Assembly (NCBI RefSeq): GCF_001723305.1
Contig: NZ_LPWF01000034.1
Coordinates: 1-64,000, forward strand
Origin: Methyloceanibacter superfactus
GTDB taxonomy: Bacteria; Pseudomonadota; Alphaproteobacteria; Rhizobiales; Methyloligellaceae
Length of the DNA stretch: 64,000 bases
Direction: 5' to 3'
Each line of letters begins with the position of its first letter. The first letter of the stretch is position 1. The notes beneath the pieces were generated by a model that saw only the letters and a list, made by a program, of their open reading frames with translations, was not told the origin of the DNA and made no database searches. A program made the translations under genes and the position numbers. Positions 31,472 through 42,264 of the stretch are shown here, one piece after another.

Positions 31472-32333
31472 CTACCAAATGAGAAGGCCGGCGCCGGGCG
31501 CGGCCAGATCGCGCGCGGCGATGAGGGCCGCCACGACCGATGCCAGCAAGAGGCTGTCGATGCGGTCGAACAGCCCCCCATGGCCTGGGATGAGCTGGCT
31601 CATATCCTTGGCTCCAAAGTGCCGTTTGATGGCGCTTTCGATCAAGTCCCCGATTTGGCAGGCCAGTGCCAGGCCGATGCTCACAAGAGCCAAGACGAGC
31701 GCGGAGGTGTTGCCCAGATAGGCCGCGAAACCATAGCCGACCAGCCCCGGCGCATCGTGCCGACGAGGAATCCGCTCCAGGTCTTTTTCGGAGAGATGCG
31801 CGGTGCAAGCTTGGGACCGCCTAGCAAGCGGCCACCCACATAGGAGGCCGTGTCCGTGGTCCAGGCGACGGCCAGCAGGAAGAGCACGGCGGTAAGTCCG
31901 AGATTCGGGTCGCTGCGCAGCCAGACCAGCGCCGCGGCCGGAAAGGCGACATAAGCGAGACCTGCGAGCGCCAGGTGGCGCGGGGCTTGGACGTGCCGCC
32001 GAAGTAGATGGTCACGGCGGTGGCGCCGAAGATCAGAAGCGCGAGCTCGGGCCGGCTGAGGGCTATGAAGATCGCAACTGCTGTGACGCAGACAGCGCCG
32101 ATCAGAGCGGTTCCGTCGAAACCATTGCCCCGCGTGAGCGAGCCCCACTCCCATGTGAGAAGTCCGCCGCCGACGACCACGAGACCGAGGAAACTCCAGG
32201 GGCTGGCGATGACCGCGCCAAGCGCGATGGCCGCGAGGACGACGGCGGAAAGAACACGAAGCATGAGTTCCGGCAGTTTGCGGACCTCTGCTGTCTTCGG
32301 CTCGGTTCCCGAGGGCGTTTCTCTTGGCGTCAC
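31472..32333 (-). CDS. cdsA: Phosphatidate cytidylyltransferase CdsA, two frameshifts
   Basis: Makes CDP-diacylglycerol, the branch point of phospholipid synthesis; a polytopic inner-membrane enzyme. Three frames join into one CdsA. From ATG 32333 come LRVLSAVVLAAIALGAVIA and further helices to about 31985. Then HLALAGLAYVAFPAAALVW through WTTDTASYVGGRLLG and SPKKTWSGFLVG runs to about 31752. Then LVGYGFAAYLGNTSALVLA through the family signature AKRHFGAKDMSQLIPGHGG-type text (here IESAIKRHFGAKDMSQ) ends at 31472. Each junction needs one missing base. Repaired length is 287 aa. The start overlaps the uppS stop by 4 nt (ATGA). Confidence 0.9.
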
Positions 32334-33072
32334 GCGGTGGATCTCGCCGAGGTTCCGCCGAAGCGACGGTTTCGCCGCTGATACTCGGCGATGGCGGCTT
32401 CGAACAGCTCCTTGGTGAAATCGGGCCAGTACACGTCGACAAAGACGAATTCGCTATAGGCGAGTTGCCAGAGGAGAAAGTTCGAGAGGCGCAGCTCACC
32501 GCTGGTGCGGATGAGAAGATCCGGGTCGGGCAAGTCGGCGGTGTCAAGATAGGTGCCGAACCGCTCGGGCGTGATGTCCTCGGCGGCGACAAGTCCGGCT
32601 TTCACATCCTCGGCGACGCGCTGCGCCGCGCGAGCGATTTCGTCGCGTGCGCCATAGTTGAAGGCGATGGTGAGGGTGAGTGCGGCATTGTCTTTGGTCA
32701 GCTCGACGGCGTCATCGAGCATCCGCAAGATATCGTCCTCGAGACCGCCCCGCGCGCCAATCACACAAATCTTCACGCCGTTCTTATGCAGTTCGGCCAG
32801 GTCGCGCCGGACGAAACGCCGAAGAAGCCCGAACAGGTCGTTGATCTCCTGCTTCGGACGCGACCAATTCTCCGACGAGAAGCTGAACAGGGTGAGATGG
32901 GTAACGCCGAGCTCCATGGCGGCCTCGACGGCGCGCCGCACGCTCTCGACGCCCTGGCGGTGACCCTCGGCTCGCGGCAGCCCGCGCTCAGCCGCCCAGC
33001 GTCCATTGCCATCCATGATGATGGCGACATGCGCGCGGCCGGCCTGTCGGCATCGCCCCATTTAGGATCCAT
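32330..33072 (-). CDS. uppS: Undecaprenyl diphosphate synthase (isoprenyl transferase) UppS
   Basis: Cis-prenyltransferase that makes the C55 carrier lipid for peptidoglycan and LPS. The catalytic start HVAIIMDGNGRWA, the FSSENWSRP segment and the RTSGELRLSNFLLWQ motif are clear. Two N-termini are possible: ATG 33061 in the same frame (MGRCRQAGRAH), or ATG 33072 (MDPKWGDADRPAAR) joined through one missing base near 33027. The second gives a more ordinary N-terminus and matches the error pattern around it, but I am not certain. It is followed by cdsA with a 4-nt overlap. Confidence 0.9.
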
Positions 33073-33134
33073 CGCAAGCGTCACGGTCGGCGTCTCCGAT
33101 TCGAGGCTAAGGACGTGTCGTCCAGGCGGCCCGA

Positions 33135-33692
33135 TCAAACCTGCATGATCTCGGCTTCCTTGGTGGCAAGGGACTCGTCGACTTCCTTGATGATTTTGTC
33201 GGTCAGGTCTTGCACCTTGGTCGCCAGCGAATGGTGCTCGTCCTTACCCATGTCACCATCCTTCTCGGCACGCTTCAAATGCTCCATGCCGTCGCGGCGC
33301 ACGTTACGCACGGCGACGCGAGCCTGTTCGGCGTATTTATGCGCGACCTTGGCGAGCTCCTGCCGCCTTTCCTCGTTCAGCTCCGGGATAGGCAGGCGCA
33401 GAAGCTGCCCCTCCATCACCGGGTTGAGGCCGAGATCGGACTCGCGGATCGCCTTGTCGACGGCGTTCACCTGGCTCTTGTCCCACACCTGCACCGTAAT
33501 CAGCCGCGGCTCCGGCACGTTGACGGTGGCAACCTGATTGAGCGGCATGGGATTGCCGTAGGCCATCACCATGATGGGATCGAGCAGGCTGGCGCTGGCA
33601 CGGCCGGTCCGTAAGCCGCTGAACTCGTGCTTCAGCGCGCTCAGGGCACCGCGCATGCGCCGCTCAATCTCGTTTAGGTCGAAATCAGACAT
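33135..33692 (-). CDS. frr: Ribosome recycling factor
   Basis: Splits post-termination ribosomes together with EF-G. The 185-aa protein is a full-length three-helix bundle with the family motifs GLRTGRAS near the start, [14 protein letters not shown] in the middle and the C-terminal [18 protein letters not shown] helix. It is in the conserved order tsf-pyrH-frr-uppS with a 91-nt gap after pyrH. Intact. Confidence 0.97.
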   Translation of the reverse strand: MSDFDLNEIERRMRGALSALKHEFSGLRTGRASASLLDPIMVMAYGNPMPLNQVATVNVPEPRLITVQVWDKSQVNAVDKAIRESDLGLNPVMEGQLLRLPIPELNEERRQELAKVAHKYAEQARVAVRNVRRDGMEHLKRAEKDGDMGKDEHHSLATKVQDLTDKIIKEVDESLATKEAEIMQV

Positions 33693-33783
33693 TCTGCCTT
33701 CCCTGCTCGCGCTAATGCCGTGCTTTCGATCAAGCCCGGCTCGGCAAAGCTCTATTGGGCGTTTCCCGGAGCCGATGCGCTCC

Positions 33784-34530
33784 TCAAATTCCCTCTCCGC
33801 CGTCTATGGTGGTCGAGGAACCCTTCCCTTGCAACTCAAGCGCCAAACCGGTTTGGCCCTTGATGGAGAACACGATTATGGGAATCCGGCTGTCCCGGGC
33901 AAGGGCGATCGCCGCGCCGTCCATGATCTTCAGATCCTGCTTTAGCACATCCCCATAGGTCAGGCGGTCGTAACGCGTCGCGTTCGGGTCCTTGGCCGGG
34001 TCGGCGCTGTAGACGCCATCGACCTGGGTGGCCTTGAAGAGGGCCTGGCAATCCATCTCGGCGGCACGAAGCGCGGCCGCCGTGTCTGTGGTGAAGAACG
34101 GGTTCCCGGTGCCGCCGGCAAAAATCACCACCCTGCCCTTCGCCAAATGATCGAGGGCCTTGTCGCGGATATAGGGCTCGCACACGGTCGGCATCGGAAT
34201 GGCCGACAGCACGCGTGCCGTGGGACCTGCCCGCTCGATGGCGGTCTGGAGCGCGAGTGCGTTCATGACCGTTGCCAGCATGCCCATATAGTCGGCGCGG
34301 GCCCGGTCCATGCCGCCTTCAGCCGCCATCAGGCCCCGGTAGATATTGCCGCCGCCAACCACCGAGGCAAATTTCCACCCCCATGGCCGCGGCTTGGCGA
34401 TGTCCTTGGCGATCGGGTCGATGACGCCGAGATCGATGCCGTAGCCCTTGGCTCCCGCCAACGCCTCGCCGGATAGCTTGACGAGGACGCGCTGGTAGCG
34501 CGGCTTGGCGGTCGCGGGAGGCTTGGCCAT
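33784..34530 (-). CDS. pyrH: UMP kinase PyrH, with one compensating indel pair
   Basis: Hexameric kinase that phosphorylates UMP, supplying UTP to PyrG. The 248-aa protein has the start [12 protein letters not shown] and the motifs [11 protein letters not shown] and [13 protein letters not shown]. Residues about 46-56 read [11 protein letters not shown] where the family has a sequence like [11 protein letters not shown]; that text is present in another frame between about 34392 and 34364. One missing and one extra base explain it. Otherwise the gene is complete and lies between tsf and frr. Confidence 0.94.
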   Translation of the reverse strand: MAKPPATAKPRYQRVLVKLSGEALAGAKGYGIDLGVIDPIAKDIAKPRPWGWKFASVVGGGNIYRGLMAAEGGMDRARADYMGMLATVMNALALQTAIERAGPTARVLSAIPMPTVCEPYIRDKALDHLAKGRVVIFAGGTGNPFFTTDTAAALRAAEMDCQALFKATQVDGVYSADPAKDPNATRYDRLTYGDVLKQDLKIMDGAAIALARDSRIPIIVFSIKGQTGLALELQGKGSSTTIDGGEGI

Positions 34531-34608
34531 CAGCTCAAACTCCGGTGGCGGCGGGGAACCCTGAGCCCAGATGCGGCGGTAAATCCATCGAGTCGCCGCG
34601 CCAAGACC

Positions 34609-35538
34609 TTAGGAGCCCGATGCGGCGGCGGCAACCTCGGCAGCGAAGTCGCTCTCGCCACGTTCTATCCCCTCGCCCAAGGCAAACCGGTAGAAGCCGG
34701 TGATCTTGATCGGCGCGCCAGCGTCCTTGGCCGCGGCTTCGAGCGCCTTGGCCACCGTGTTGTCGGGGTCGTGGACGAAGGGCTGCTGAAGCAGCACGAC
34801 TTCCTCGTAGAACTTCCGCAAACGCCCCTCGACCATCTTGTCGATGACCTCGGCGGGCTTGCCGGATTCCTTCGCTTGCTCCGTCAGTACGGCGCGCTCC
34901 CGTTCGACGAAGTCCTTGTCGAGGCTGTCGGTGTCGACGGCTTGCGGGTTCGCCGCGGCGATGTGCATGGCCACCTGCTTGCCGAAATTCTGAAGCGTGT
35001 CGGCATCGCCAGTAGACTCGATGGCGACGATCACCCCGATCTTGCCGAGGCCAGGTGCTGCCTGGTTGTGGATGTAACTGGCGATCACGCCCTTGCCGGC
35101 GGCGAGATGGGCCGTGCGGCGAAGCGTCATGTTTTCACCGATGGACCCGACCATCTCCTTCAGCGTGTCGGCCACGGACGCCTTGGTCTTGCCGTAGGGC
35201 GCGTCGCCGAGGGCCTCCACATTGCCTTTCGCGCCGAGTGCGGCGCCGGCGATCGTGGTCACCATCTGCTGGAAGGCGGGGTTGCGGGCGACGAAGTCGG
35301 TCTCGGAGTTGACCTCGACCAGAGCGGCCTCGTTACCCTCCGCGGCAAGCCCGATGAGGCCTTCGGCCGCGACGCGGCCAGCCTTCTTGGCGGCCTTGGA
35401 GAGACCCTTCGCCCGCAGCCAGTCGACCGCAGCTTCCATGTCACCGCTGGTTTCGTTGAGGGCGGCCTTGCAGTCCATCATGCCCGCGCCAGTCTTCTCG
35501 CGCAGCTCTTTGACCATGGTTGCGGTTATCGTCGCCAT
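34609..35538 (-). CDS. tsf: Translation elongation factor Ts
   Basis: Nucleotide exchange factor for EF-Tu. The 309-aa protein starts with the UBA-like domain ([19 protein letters not shown]), followed by the EF-Tu-interacting TDFVARN motif and the duplicated core. The C-terminal end is normal for alphaproteobacteria. It lies 44 nt downstream of rpsB. Intact. Confidence 0.97.
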   Translation of the reverse strand: MATITATMVKELREKTGAGMMDCKAALNETSGDMEAAVDWLRAKGLSKAAKKAGRVAAEGLIGLAAEGNEAALVEVNSETDFVARNPAFQQMVTTIAGAALGAKGNVEALGDAPYGKTKASVADTLKEMVGSIGENMTLRRTAHLAAGKGVIASYIHNQAAPGLGKIGVIVAIESTGDADTLQNFGKQVAMHIAAANPQAVDTDSLDKDFVERERAVLTEQAKESGKPAEVIDKMVEGRLRKFYEEVVLLQQPFVHDPDNTVAKALEAAAKDAGAPIKITGFYRFALGEGIERGESDFAAEVAAAASGS

Positions 35539-35582
35539 GCAATCCTCTTCTTCGCGTCCCGATGCTCGACCGAGACGTCTGG

Positions 35583-36445
35583 CTATGCGTCTTCCTTTGC
35601 CGCCGGCGTGTCAGCCTCGGCGTCTGCCTTCTTTGCAGCCTTCTTGGCCTTGGTGGGCTTCTTTTCCGCCGCGGCCGGGTCGGAGGCCGCATCGGCTTCC
35701 AGGCCGGGCTCCATCATCGGCTCGGCGGCGGCGCCCAGATCGACGCCCCACCGCCTTGCGCCCGCTCGATGCCATCGATCGCGGCGCGAGCGATGAGATC
35801 GCAATAGAAGGTGATGGCGCGGCCGGCGTCGTCATTGCCCGGGATGGGATGGCTGATGCCGTCCGGATCGCAGTTGGAATCTACAATGGCCACGACCGGC
35901 ATGTTGAGCTTGCGGGCCTCGGCGATGGCGATCGACTCCTTGTTGGTGTCGATCACGAACATCAGATCCGGCGGTGCGCCCATGTCCTTGATGCCGCCGA
36001 GGGCGCGCTCGAGCTTGTCCTTCTCGCGGGTGAGCTGCAGCAGCTCCTTCTTGGTGAGGCCGCGATGATCGCCCTCGAACAGCTCCTCCAGCGACTTCAG
36101 GCGCTTGATGGAGTGGGAGATGGTCCGCCAGTTGGTCAGCGTGCCACCGAGCCAACGGTGGTTGATGAAGTACTGCGCGCAGGAGCGGGCCGCATCGGCG
36201 ATGGGCTCGGCGGCCTGGCGCTTGGTGCCGACAAAGAGCACGCGGCCGCCTTTGGCCACCACGTCGGACACGGTGACCAGGGCCTGGTGCAGAAGCGGCA
36301 CCGTCTGCGTCAGATCGATGATGTGGATGTTGTTGCGCGACCCGTAGATATAGGGAGCCATCTTCGGGTTCCAGCGGTGAGTCTGGTGACCAAAGTGAAC
36401 ACCAGCCTCGAGCAGCTGGCGCATAGTGATATCGGGCAGTGCCAT
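35583..36445 (-). CDS. rpsB: 30S ribosomal protein S2 with basic C-terminal extension, one frameshift
   Basis: Structural protein of the small ribosomal subunit. From ATG 36445 the family core is complete ([39 protein letters not shown]-like text as [14 protein letters not shown]). After IERAQGG the open frame ends within ten residues at 35714. The expected continuation [17 protein letters not shown] with a Lys/Ala-rich tail ([18 protein letters not shown]) reads in another frame to 35583, implying one missing base near 35750. Repaired length is about 287 aa; such tails are usual in Hyphomicrobiales S2. Essential, so a consensus error is likely. Confidence 0.93.
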
Positions 36446-36526
36446 TGGACTGCGAACTCCTTTTTCCGGTTTTGCCGCCGCGGGACAAGAGACTGGCCGG
36501 AGCCAATCACCGGAGCGAGCGCACAG

Positions 36527-36532
36527 GTTATA
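36527..36532 (-). promoter_or_regulatory. Second possible -10 element upstream of rpsB
   Basis: A second TATAAC hexamer, identical to the -10 of the stronger promoter 49 bp upstream, but its 17-nt-spaced -35 (GACGCT) is poor. Possibly a secondary start. Confidence 0.25.
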
Positions 36533-36575
36533 GGGCCTGTGTGACGCTTAGCGTCCCGCGTGTGAGATGGAGCGG

Positions 36576-36604
36576 GTTATAGGGGTGGGTCCGCCCCTTG
36601 GCAA
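36576..36604 (-). promoter_or_regulatory. Predicted promoter for the rpsB-tsf-pyrH-frr cluster
   Basis: On the minus strand, TTGCCA (36599-36604) and TATAAC (36576-36581) are separated by exactly 17 nt. A leader of about 120 nt would precede rpsB. Prediction from hexamers and position at the head of the operon. The -35 lies inside a CCGCCCTT/AAGGGCGG inverted repeat. Confidence 0.6.
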
Positions 36605-36645
36605 GGGCGGAAAACTCAGAAAAAGCGCTAATTTCGCAAGGCTTC

Positions 36646-39600
36646 CTAGAGGGCGCTGATGGAGGCCACGCCCTCGACCAGCTTTAGCTCGCTCCGCTGG
36701 CGTGGGGTCGTATCGATCCCTTGCGGCAGCTCGAATTCGACCTCCTTGGCCAGTTCATCGAGGCGGAGCACCAGTTGGAACTGCCCGTCGCCACTTTTGG
36801 TCCCCAACCGCTCGGCGAGCGGCGCCAGGGCTCTCGTATCCTCCACGTAGACTCGCATGCCCGCGTGGCGGGCCTCCGCGGCCTTGTCCAGGGAGGAGAT
36901 CCGCTGCACCCTGACGCGCACGGTCTCGCCGTCGGCCTCCGCTTCAACCTCGAGGAGCACGGCTTTTCCCGGCTCCAGCAAGGCCCGCGAGGCCAGAAGC
37001 GCCTCGGAGAATACCACCGCCTCGAACTGGCCCGTGGAATCGGAGAAGGCCACAAAGGCATAGGGGTTGCCGGTCTTGCCCTTGCGCTCGCGGGCGGACA
37101 GAACCGTGCCGGCCAGCGTGCCCACCACCCGGCGCGTTTGCGCCTTGGCGGCAAACTCCGCCCAGGTCTCGGCGCCGAGGCTTGCCAAGGCCTCCTTGTA
37201 GTCGTCGAGCGGATGGCCCGTGAGGAAGAAGCCCACGGCCTCGAATTCCTTCGAGAGCTTGTCGGTGAACACCCAAGGCTTGGTTACGCGCAGCTCGATG
37301 GGCGGCGGGTCGTGCCGGGCGCCCGGAGAACAGATCCTCCTGCCTTCGGCGCGCGTCTCTTGTGCCCGGTTGCCGGCTGCAACCATCAGGTCGACATTGG
37401 CATGCGCGGTGGCCCGGTCGACGCCGAGCTCGTCGAAGGCGCCGGCGGCGGCCAGCATCTCCAAGGCGCGCTTGTTCACGAGGCGCGGGTTGATGCGGCG
37501 GGCGAAGTCCGAGACGTCCCTGAACGGACCTCCCTCCTCCCGCTTGGCGCAAATATGATCGACCGCCTGGCGACCGACATTCTTCAGCGCCGCCAAGGAA
37601 TAACGGATCGCGCCGTTGTTCGGGATGAAACCGACCTCGGAGCGATTGAGCGAAGGCGGCTCAAGGGGGATACCGAGGCGCGCGGCCTCTTGCGCGAAGC
37701 TGTTGAGCTTGTCCGCATTGCCCATGTCGAGCGTCATGGAGGCGGCCACGAACTCGGCCGGGTAGTTGGCCTTAATGTAGGCGGTCTGGTAGGCGATGAG
37801 CGCGTAGGCGGCGGCGTGCGATTTGTTGAAGCCGTAACCGGCGAACTTCGCCACCAGCTCGAAAGATGTATTCGGCGCGGCCTTGGCCACGCCGTTCTTC
37901 ACGGCGCCGTCGACGAAGCGCTTTCGCTGCGCGTCCATCTCCTTCTTGATCTTCTTGCCCATGGCACGGCGCAACAGGTCCGCCTCGCCGAGCGAGTAGC
38001 CGGACAGCACCTGGGCGATCTGCATCACCTGTTCCTGGTAGATGATGACGCCGTAGGTCTCCGCCAGGATCGGCTCGATCGAGGGATGAAGACTCTCGAT
38101 CTCCTCGCGCCCGTGTTTCCGGTTCACATAAGTGTCGATGTTGTCCATCGGCCCCGGCCGGTAGAGCGCGACGATGGCGATGATGTCCTCGAAACGGTCG
38201 GGCTTCAGCTTGCGCAGGGCATCGCGCATGCCCTGACCTTCGAGCTGGAACACGCCGACCGTGTCGCCCCGCTGCATCAACTCGTAGGAGGCCACGTCGT
38301 CGAGCGGGATCTTGGCAGGATCGATGTCCGGCCCGTCGCGCCGGATGAGCTGGCGCGCCGTATCGATGACGGTCAGGGTCTTGAGACCGAGGAAGTCAAA
38401 CTTTACGAGGCCTGCGGCTTCCGCCCATTTCATGTTGAATTGGGTGGCCGGAAGTTGGGCGCGGGCGTCACGGTAGAGTGGCACCAGGTCGATCAGCGGC
38501 CGGTCGGCGATGACGACGCCGGCGGCGTGGGTCGAGGCGTGGCGGTAGAGCCCTTCGAGCCGCTGACCGATGTCGAGCAGCTTGGCGACCACGGGCTCCT
38601 TGTCGCGCTCCTCTTGCAGACGCGGCTCGCCGGCGATGGCTTGTGGCAAGGTCACGGGGTTCGCCGGATTCATGGGCACGAGCTTGCACAGCCGATCCAC
38701 CTGGCCATAGGGCATTTGTAGCACCCGGCCGACGTCGCGCAGCACGGCACGCGCCTGCAGCTTACCGAAGGTGATGATGTGGGCGACGCGGTCGGCGCCA
38801 TAGCGCTCGCGTACATAGGCGATGACTTCGTCGCGCCGGTCCTGACAGAAGTCGATGTCGAAGTCGGGCATGGACACGCGCTCGGGGTTCAAGAAGCGCT
38901 CGAACAGCAGGCCGAAGCGGATGGGATCGAGATCGGTGATGGTGAGCGCGTAGGCGACCAGGGAGCCCGCGCCGGAGCCACGCCCAGGCCCCACCGGAAT
39001 CCCCTGCGCCTTGGTCCATTTGATGAAGTCGGCAACGATCAAGAAGTAGCCCTGATAGTTCATGCCGGTGATGACATCGAGCTCGAAGGCGAGACGCTTG
39101 GCGTAGGAGGCGGCGTCCTCGCCCGGGGCAGTGCCAGCTTCCGCGATACGCGCCTTCAAGCCCGCCTCGGCTTGCCGTCTCAGCTCGGCGGCTTCGGTCT
39201 CCGCCCAGGGCGCTCGTGGCCTCGCCGCCGGTGAGGAAGGGCGGCAGGATCGGGTCGCGCTCCTTGGGACGATAGCGCAACGCTGAGCGATCTCGACCGT
39301 GTTCGCCAGCGCCTCGGGCAAATCGGCGAATAAGGTCCGCATCTCCTCGGCGGACTTGAAGTAGTGCTCCGGACTCAAGCGCCGCCGCTCGTCCACCGCC
39401 ACATAGCTTCCTTGCGCGATGCAAATGAGCGCGTCATGGGCTTCGAAGTCGTCCGTCGCGGCGAAGAACGGCTCGTTGGTGGCGACAATCGGTAGCTCCA
39501 GATCGTAGGCGAGCTGGACCAAATGAGGCTCGACCGCCCTCTCCTGCGGCAGGCCGTGGCGCTGAATCTCCACATAGAGACGGTCGCCGAAGAGCGCGTG

Positions 39601-40122
39601 GAGCGTCTCCAGACGGGTGCGGGCAAGCTCGGGATTGTCCTCGGCGAAGGCCAGGTCGATGACCCCCTCGGGACCGCCGGTGAGTGCGATCAGGCCGTCG
39701 GCATGGCTTTCGAGCTCGGCGATGGTGATGAGCGGGTCGCCGGCCTCGGCAGCGGTGAAATAGGACGCCGTCGAGAGGCGCATGAGATTGGCGTAGCCGG
39801 TCTCATCCTTGGCCAGCAGCACGACCCGGCCGTCGGCCCTTTGGCCCCCTGAGGTCGCGCCCGGGCTAGGGTCGCGCTCGCCGGCGAAGGTGAGCGCAAG
39901 CGTGCAGCCAATGATCGGCTGGATGCCCGCCCCGGCCATGGCTTCGGAGAATTCGAGCGCGCCGAAGAGATTGTTGGAATCGGTCAGCGCCAGGGCGGGC
40001 GCCCCGTCGGCCTTGGCGAGCGACACCAGCCGCTGGATGGTGAGCGCCCCTTCGAGCAGCGAATAGGCCGAATGCATCCGCAGATGCACGAAGGGTTGGG
40101 GGCGCTCGGTCATGGTCTCCAT
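36646..40122 (-). CDS. dnaE: DNA polymerase III subunit alpha, with two compensating indel pairs
   Basis: Catalytic subunit of the replicative polymerase. The 1158-aa protein has an N-terminal PHP domain (HLRMHSAYSLLEGA), the polymerase core with catalytic aspartates in MPDFDIDFCQDRRDEV, the fingers (FNKSHAAAYALIAYQTAY), and C-terminal helix-hairpin-helix and OB-fold regions (VVGTLAGTVLSARERKGKTG). Two stretches are out of frame but flanked by good sequence: about 39275-39207, where YRPKERDPILPPF reads in another frame, and about 37342-37322, where QEDLFSG reads in another frame. Each fits one missing plus one extra base. It lies downstream of lolD on the same strand. Confidence 0.95.
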   Translation of the reverse strand: METMTERPQPFVHLRMHSAYSLLEGALTIQRLVSLAKADGAPALALTDSNNLFGALEFSEAMAGAGIQPIIGCTLALTFAGERDPSPGATSGGQRADGRVVLLAKDETGYANLMRLSTASYFTAAEAGDPLITIAELESHADGLIALTGGPEGVIDLAFAEDNPELARTRLETLHALFGDRLYVEIQRHGLPQERAVEPHLVQLAYDLELPIVATNEPFFAATDDFEAHDALICIAQGSYVAVDERRRLSPEHYFKSAEEMRTLFADLPEALANTVEIAQRCAIVPRSATRSCRPSSPAARPRAPWAETEAAELRRQAEAGLKARIAEAGTAPGEDAASYAKRLAFELDVITGMNYQGYFLIVADFIKWTKAQGIPVGPGRGSGAGSLVAYALTITDLDPIRFGLLFERFLNPERVSMPDFDIDFCQDRRDEVIAYVRERYGADRVAHIITFGKLQARAVLRDVGRVLQMPYGQVDRLCKLVPMNPANPVTLPQAIAGEPRLQEERDKEPVVAKLLDIGQRLEGLYRHASTHAAGVVIADRPLIDLVPLYRDARAQLPATQFNMKWAEAAGLVKFDFLGLKTLTVIDTARQLIRRDGPDIDPAKIPLDDVASYELMQRGDTVGVFQLEGQGMRDALRKLKPDRFEDIIAIVALYRPGPMDNIDTYVNRKHGREEIESLHPSIEPILAETYGVIIYQEQVMQIAQVLSGYSLGEADLLRRAMGKKIKKEMDAQRKRFVDGAVKNGVAKAAPNTSFELVAKFAGYGFNKSHAAAYALIAYQTAYIKANYPAEFVAASMTLDMGNADKLNSFAQEAARLGIPLEPPSLNRSEVGFIPNNGAIRYSLAALKNVGRQAVDHICAKREEGGPFRDVSDFARRINPRLVNKRALEMLAAAGAFDELGVDRATAHANVDLMVAAGNRAQETRAEGRRICSPGARHDPPPIELRVTKPWVFTDKLSKEFEAVGFFLTGHPLDDYKEALASLGAETWAEFAAKAQTRRVVGTLAGTVLSARERKGKTGNPYAFVAFSDSTGQFEAVVFSEALLASRALLEPGKAVLLEVEAEADGETVRVRVQRISSLDKAAEARHAGMRVYVEDTRALAPLAERLGTKSGDGQFQLVLRLDELAKEVEFELPQGIDTTPRQRSELKLVEGVASISAL

Positions 40123-40269
40123 CTTCCGGCTTCAGGCTCTACCCTTCCGGATTCGCTCAAGCAGCGCGACGGGCCTCTCGGACATATCCAGGCTATTCAC
40201 GGACTCGCGCTGGTGCGAGTGCGTGCGGGGAACGATAATGTTCCCTTTCCGTTCTTCTTGCAAGAAGGA

Positions 40270-40989
40270 CTAGCTGTCGACTTCCACCACGGCCACCTCT
40301 TCCTCGACGAGATGACCATCGGTCAGGCGCAAAACGCGGTCCATACGGGCCGCAAGCTCGAGATTGTGGGTCGCCACCACCGCCGCGACGCCCTCCTCGT
40401 TTACCAGCCGCAGGAGCTCCTCGAACACGCGTTCGGCGGTGTGCGGGTCGAGATTGCCCGTGGGCTCGTCGGCAAGCAGAACCTTTGGCTGGTTGGCCAC
40501 GGCGCGGGCGATCGCCACGCGCTGCTGCTCGCCGCCGGAAAGCTCCGCCGGGCGATGATCCCCGCGATCCTTGAGGCCGAGCGTGTCCAGGAGATGCTTC
40601 GCGCGTGTCTCGGCTTCGGCACTGGTCCGGCCAAGGATGAGCTGGGGCAGCGTGATGTTTTCCAGCGCCGTGAACTCCGGCAACAGGTGATGGAACTGGT
40701 AGACGAATCCCACTTCCATCCGGCGCATCCGGGTTCGCTCACTATCGTTCAGGGCCTCGCAGTCGATACCGTCGATGATCACGGCGCCTGAATCCGGCTT
40801 CTCGAGCAGGCCGGCGATTTGCAGCAAGGTCGATTTTCCCGCGCCCGAGGGGCCGAGAAGCGCCACGGTCTCGCCGGGATAGAAGGCCGCGGCGGCGTCC
40901 TTCAGAACGTCGATATGGCGGTCGCCTTGCGTGAAGCTCCGCATCAAGCGTTCAAGGCGCAGCGCTGGGGTTCGTTCAGGATTGTCCAC
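40270..40989 (-). CDS. lolD: Lipoprotein-releasing ABC transporter ATP-binding protein LolD
   Basis: ATPase of the Lol system that extracts lipoproteins from the inner membrane for delivery to the outer membrane. The 239-aa protein shows Walker A GPSGAGKS (residues 46-53), the signature [14 protein letters not shown], and Walker [13 protein letters not shown]. It starts 9 nt after the permease gene and is followed by dnaE after a 147-nt gap. Intact. Confidence 0.95.
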   Translation of the reverse strand: MDNPERTPALRLERLMRSFTQGDRHIDVLKDAAAAFYPGETVALLGPSGAGKSTLLQIAGLLEKPDSGAVIIDGIDCEALNDSERTRMRRMEVGFVYQFHHLLPEFTALENITLPQLILGRTSAEAETRAKHLLDTLGLKDRGDHRPAELSGGEQQRVAIARAVANQPKVLLADEPTGNLDPHTAERVFEELLRLVNEEGVAAVVATHNLELAARMDRVLRLTDGHLVEEEVAVVEVDS

Positions 40990-40998
40990 CGGTCTCCC

Positions 40999-42264
40999 CT
41001 ATTCGTAGCGCAGCGCTTCGACGGGATCGAGACGCGAAGCCCGCCAGGATGGATAGACCGTGGCAAGCACTGACAAGACGAGTGCCATGACGACGACCGT
41101 GGTGGTCTCGCCGGTGTCCATGTCGGCCGGCAATTGCGAAAGATAGTAAAGCTCCGGCGCGAACAGCTCGGTGGAGGTGAGCCAGCCGATGAACTCGCGC
41201 AAGCGCTCGATATTGAGACACACGAGCACCCCGAGCCCGAAGCCGGCCAAGGTGCCGACGATGCCGATGCTGGCACCGGTGATGAAGAAGATGCGCATGA
41301 CCGCGCCGCGCGTGGCGCCCATGGTGCGCAGGATGGCGATGTCGCGGCCCTTGTCCTTCACCAACATGATCAGCCCGGAGATGATGTTGAGGGCCGCCAC
41401 TAGAACGATAAGCGCCAAAATGAGGAACATCACGTTGCGCTCGACCTGAAGCGCGGTGAAGAACGTGGCGTTCCGCTGGCGCCAGTCGCTCACATAGATC
41501 GTCGGACCGCCGGCCGTGATGATCTTCGGTGCCAGCTCGCCGACCTCGTCGGGCGAATTGAGCACGACCTCCAACACGGTGACGCTGTCGGGAACGCTGA
41601 AATAGCGCTGCGCCTCTTTGAGCGGCATGAACAGGATGCTGGCGTCGTATTCGGACATGCCGATCTCGAAGATGGCGACGACCGGGTAGCGCTTGACCCG
41701 CGGCGCCGTGCCCAGCGCCGTCGACGGGCCGCGCGGCGTGAGGATGGAGACCTCGTCGCCCACCTTGACGTTGAGATCGTTGGCCATGCGGCTACCCAGC
41801 GCGAGCCCCGGCTGGTCGTCGAATCCATCCAGCGTGCCGAACCGGATGTTGTTGGAAATGGCCTTGAGGCTCTTGAGGTCCTTCTCGCGCAAACCTCGCA
41901 CCAGAGCTCCGCTCGAGGTGTAAGGCGTGGAGATCAGCACCTGGCCCTCGATCAGCGGCAAGGCATATTTGACGCCGTCGACCTCGCGGATGCGCTTCGC
42001 CACGTCGTCGTAATCGGTGAAAGAGCCGAGGCTATGCACGACCACGTGGCCGTTGAGGCCCAGCATCTTGTCGAACAGCTCCTGGCGGAAGCCGTTCATG
42101 ACCGCCATGACGATGATGAGCGTGGCGACGCCCAGGGTGATGCCGATGAAGGAGAAGCCGGCGATCACCGAAATGAAGCCCTCCTTCCGCCGCGCCCGCA
42201 AATAGCGGAGCGCCACCATCCATTCGAATGGTGCGAAGGGCCGCGTGCTCGTCGCCTTGCTCAT
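40999..42264 (-). CDS. lolC: Lipoprotein-releasing ABC transporter permease, LolC/LolE family
   Basis: Membrane subunit of the lipoprotein release complex. The 421-aa protein has the MacB/LolC layout: N-terminal cytoplasmic segment [19 protein letters not shown], a first membrane helix (about residues 36-60), a large periplasmic domain, and three C-terminal helices including the [15 protein letters not shown] segment. Only one LolC/E-type permease is present, as in alphaproteobacteria that use a single hybrid (LolF-like) subunit, so the C versus E label is conventional. The start overlaps the proS stop by 4 nt (ATGA). Confidence 0.92.
   Translation of the reverse strand: MSKATSTRPFAPFEWMVALRYLRARRKEGFISVIAGFSFIGITLGVATLIIVMAVMNGFRQELFDKMLGLNGHVVVHSLGSFTDYDDVAKRIREVDGVKYALPLIEGQVLISTPYTSSGALVRGLREKDLKSLKAISNNIRFGTLDGFDDQPGLALGSRMANDLNVKVGDEVSILTPRGPSTALGTAPRVKRYPVVAIFEIGMSEYDASILFMPLKEAQRYFSVPDSVTVLEVVLNSPDEVGELAPKIITAGGPTIYVSDWRQRNATFFTALQVERNVMFLILALIVLVAALNIISGLIMLVKDKGRDIAILRTMGATRGAVMRIFFITGASIGIVGTLAGFGLGVLVCLNIERLREFIGWLTSTELFAPELYYLSQLPADMDTGETTTVVVMALVLSVLATVYPSWRASRLDPVEALRYE

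Noticed and set aside
36721-38721. Plus-strand open frame of 666 codons opposite dnaE, and similar long antisense frames opposite ppiD (8730-10301), trpE (11084-12622) and bamA (27221-28708)
   Set aside because: All lie wholly opposite genes with strong family motifs and show antisense composition; none has recognisable domains.
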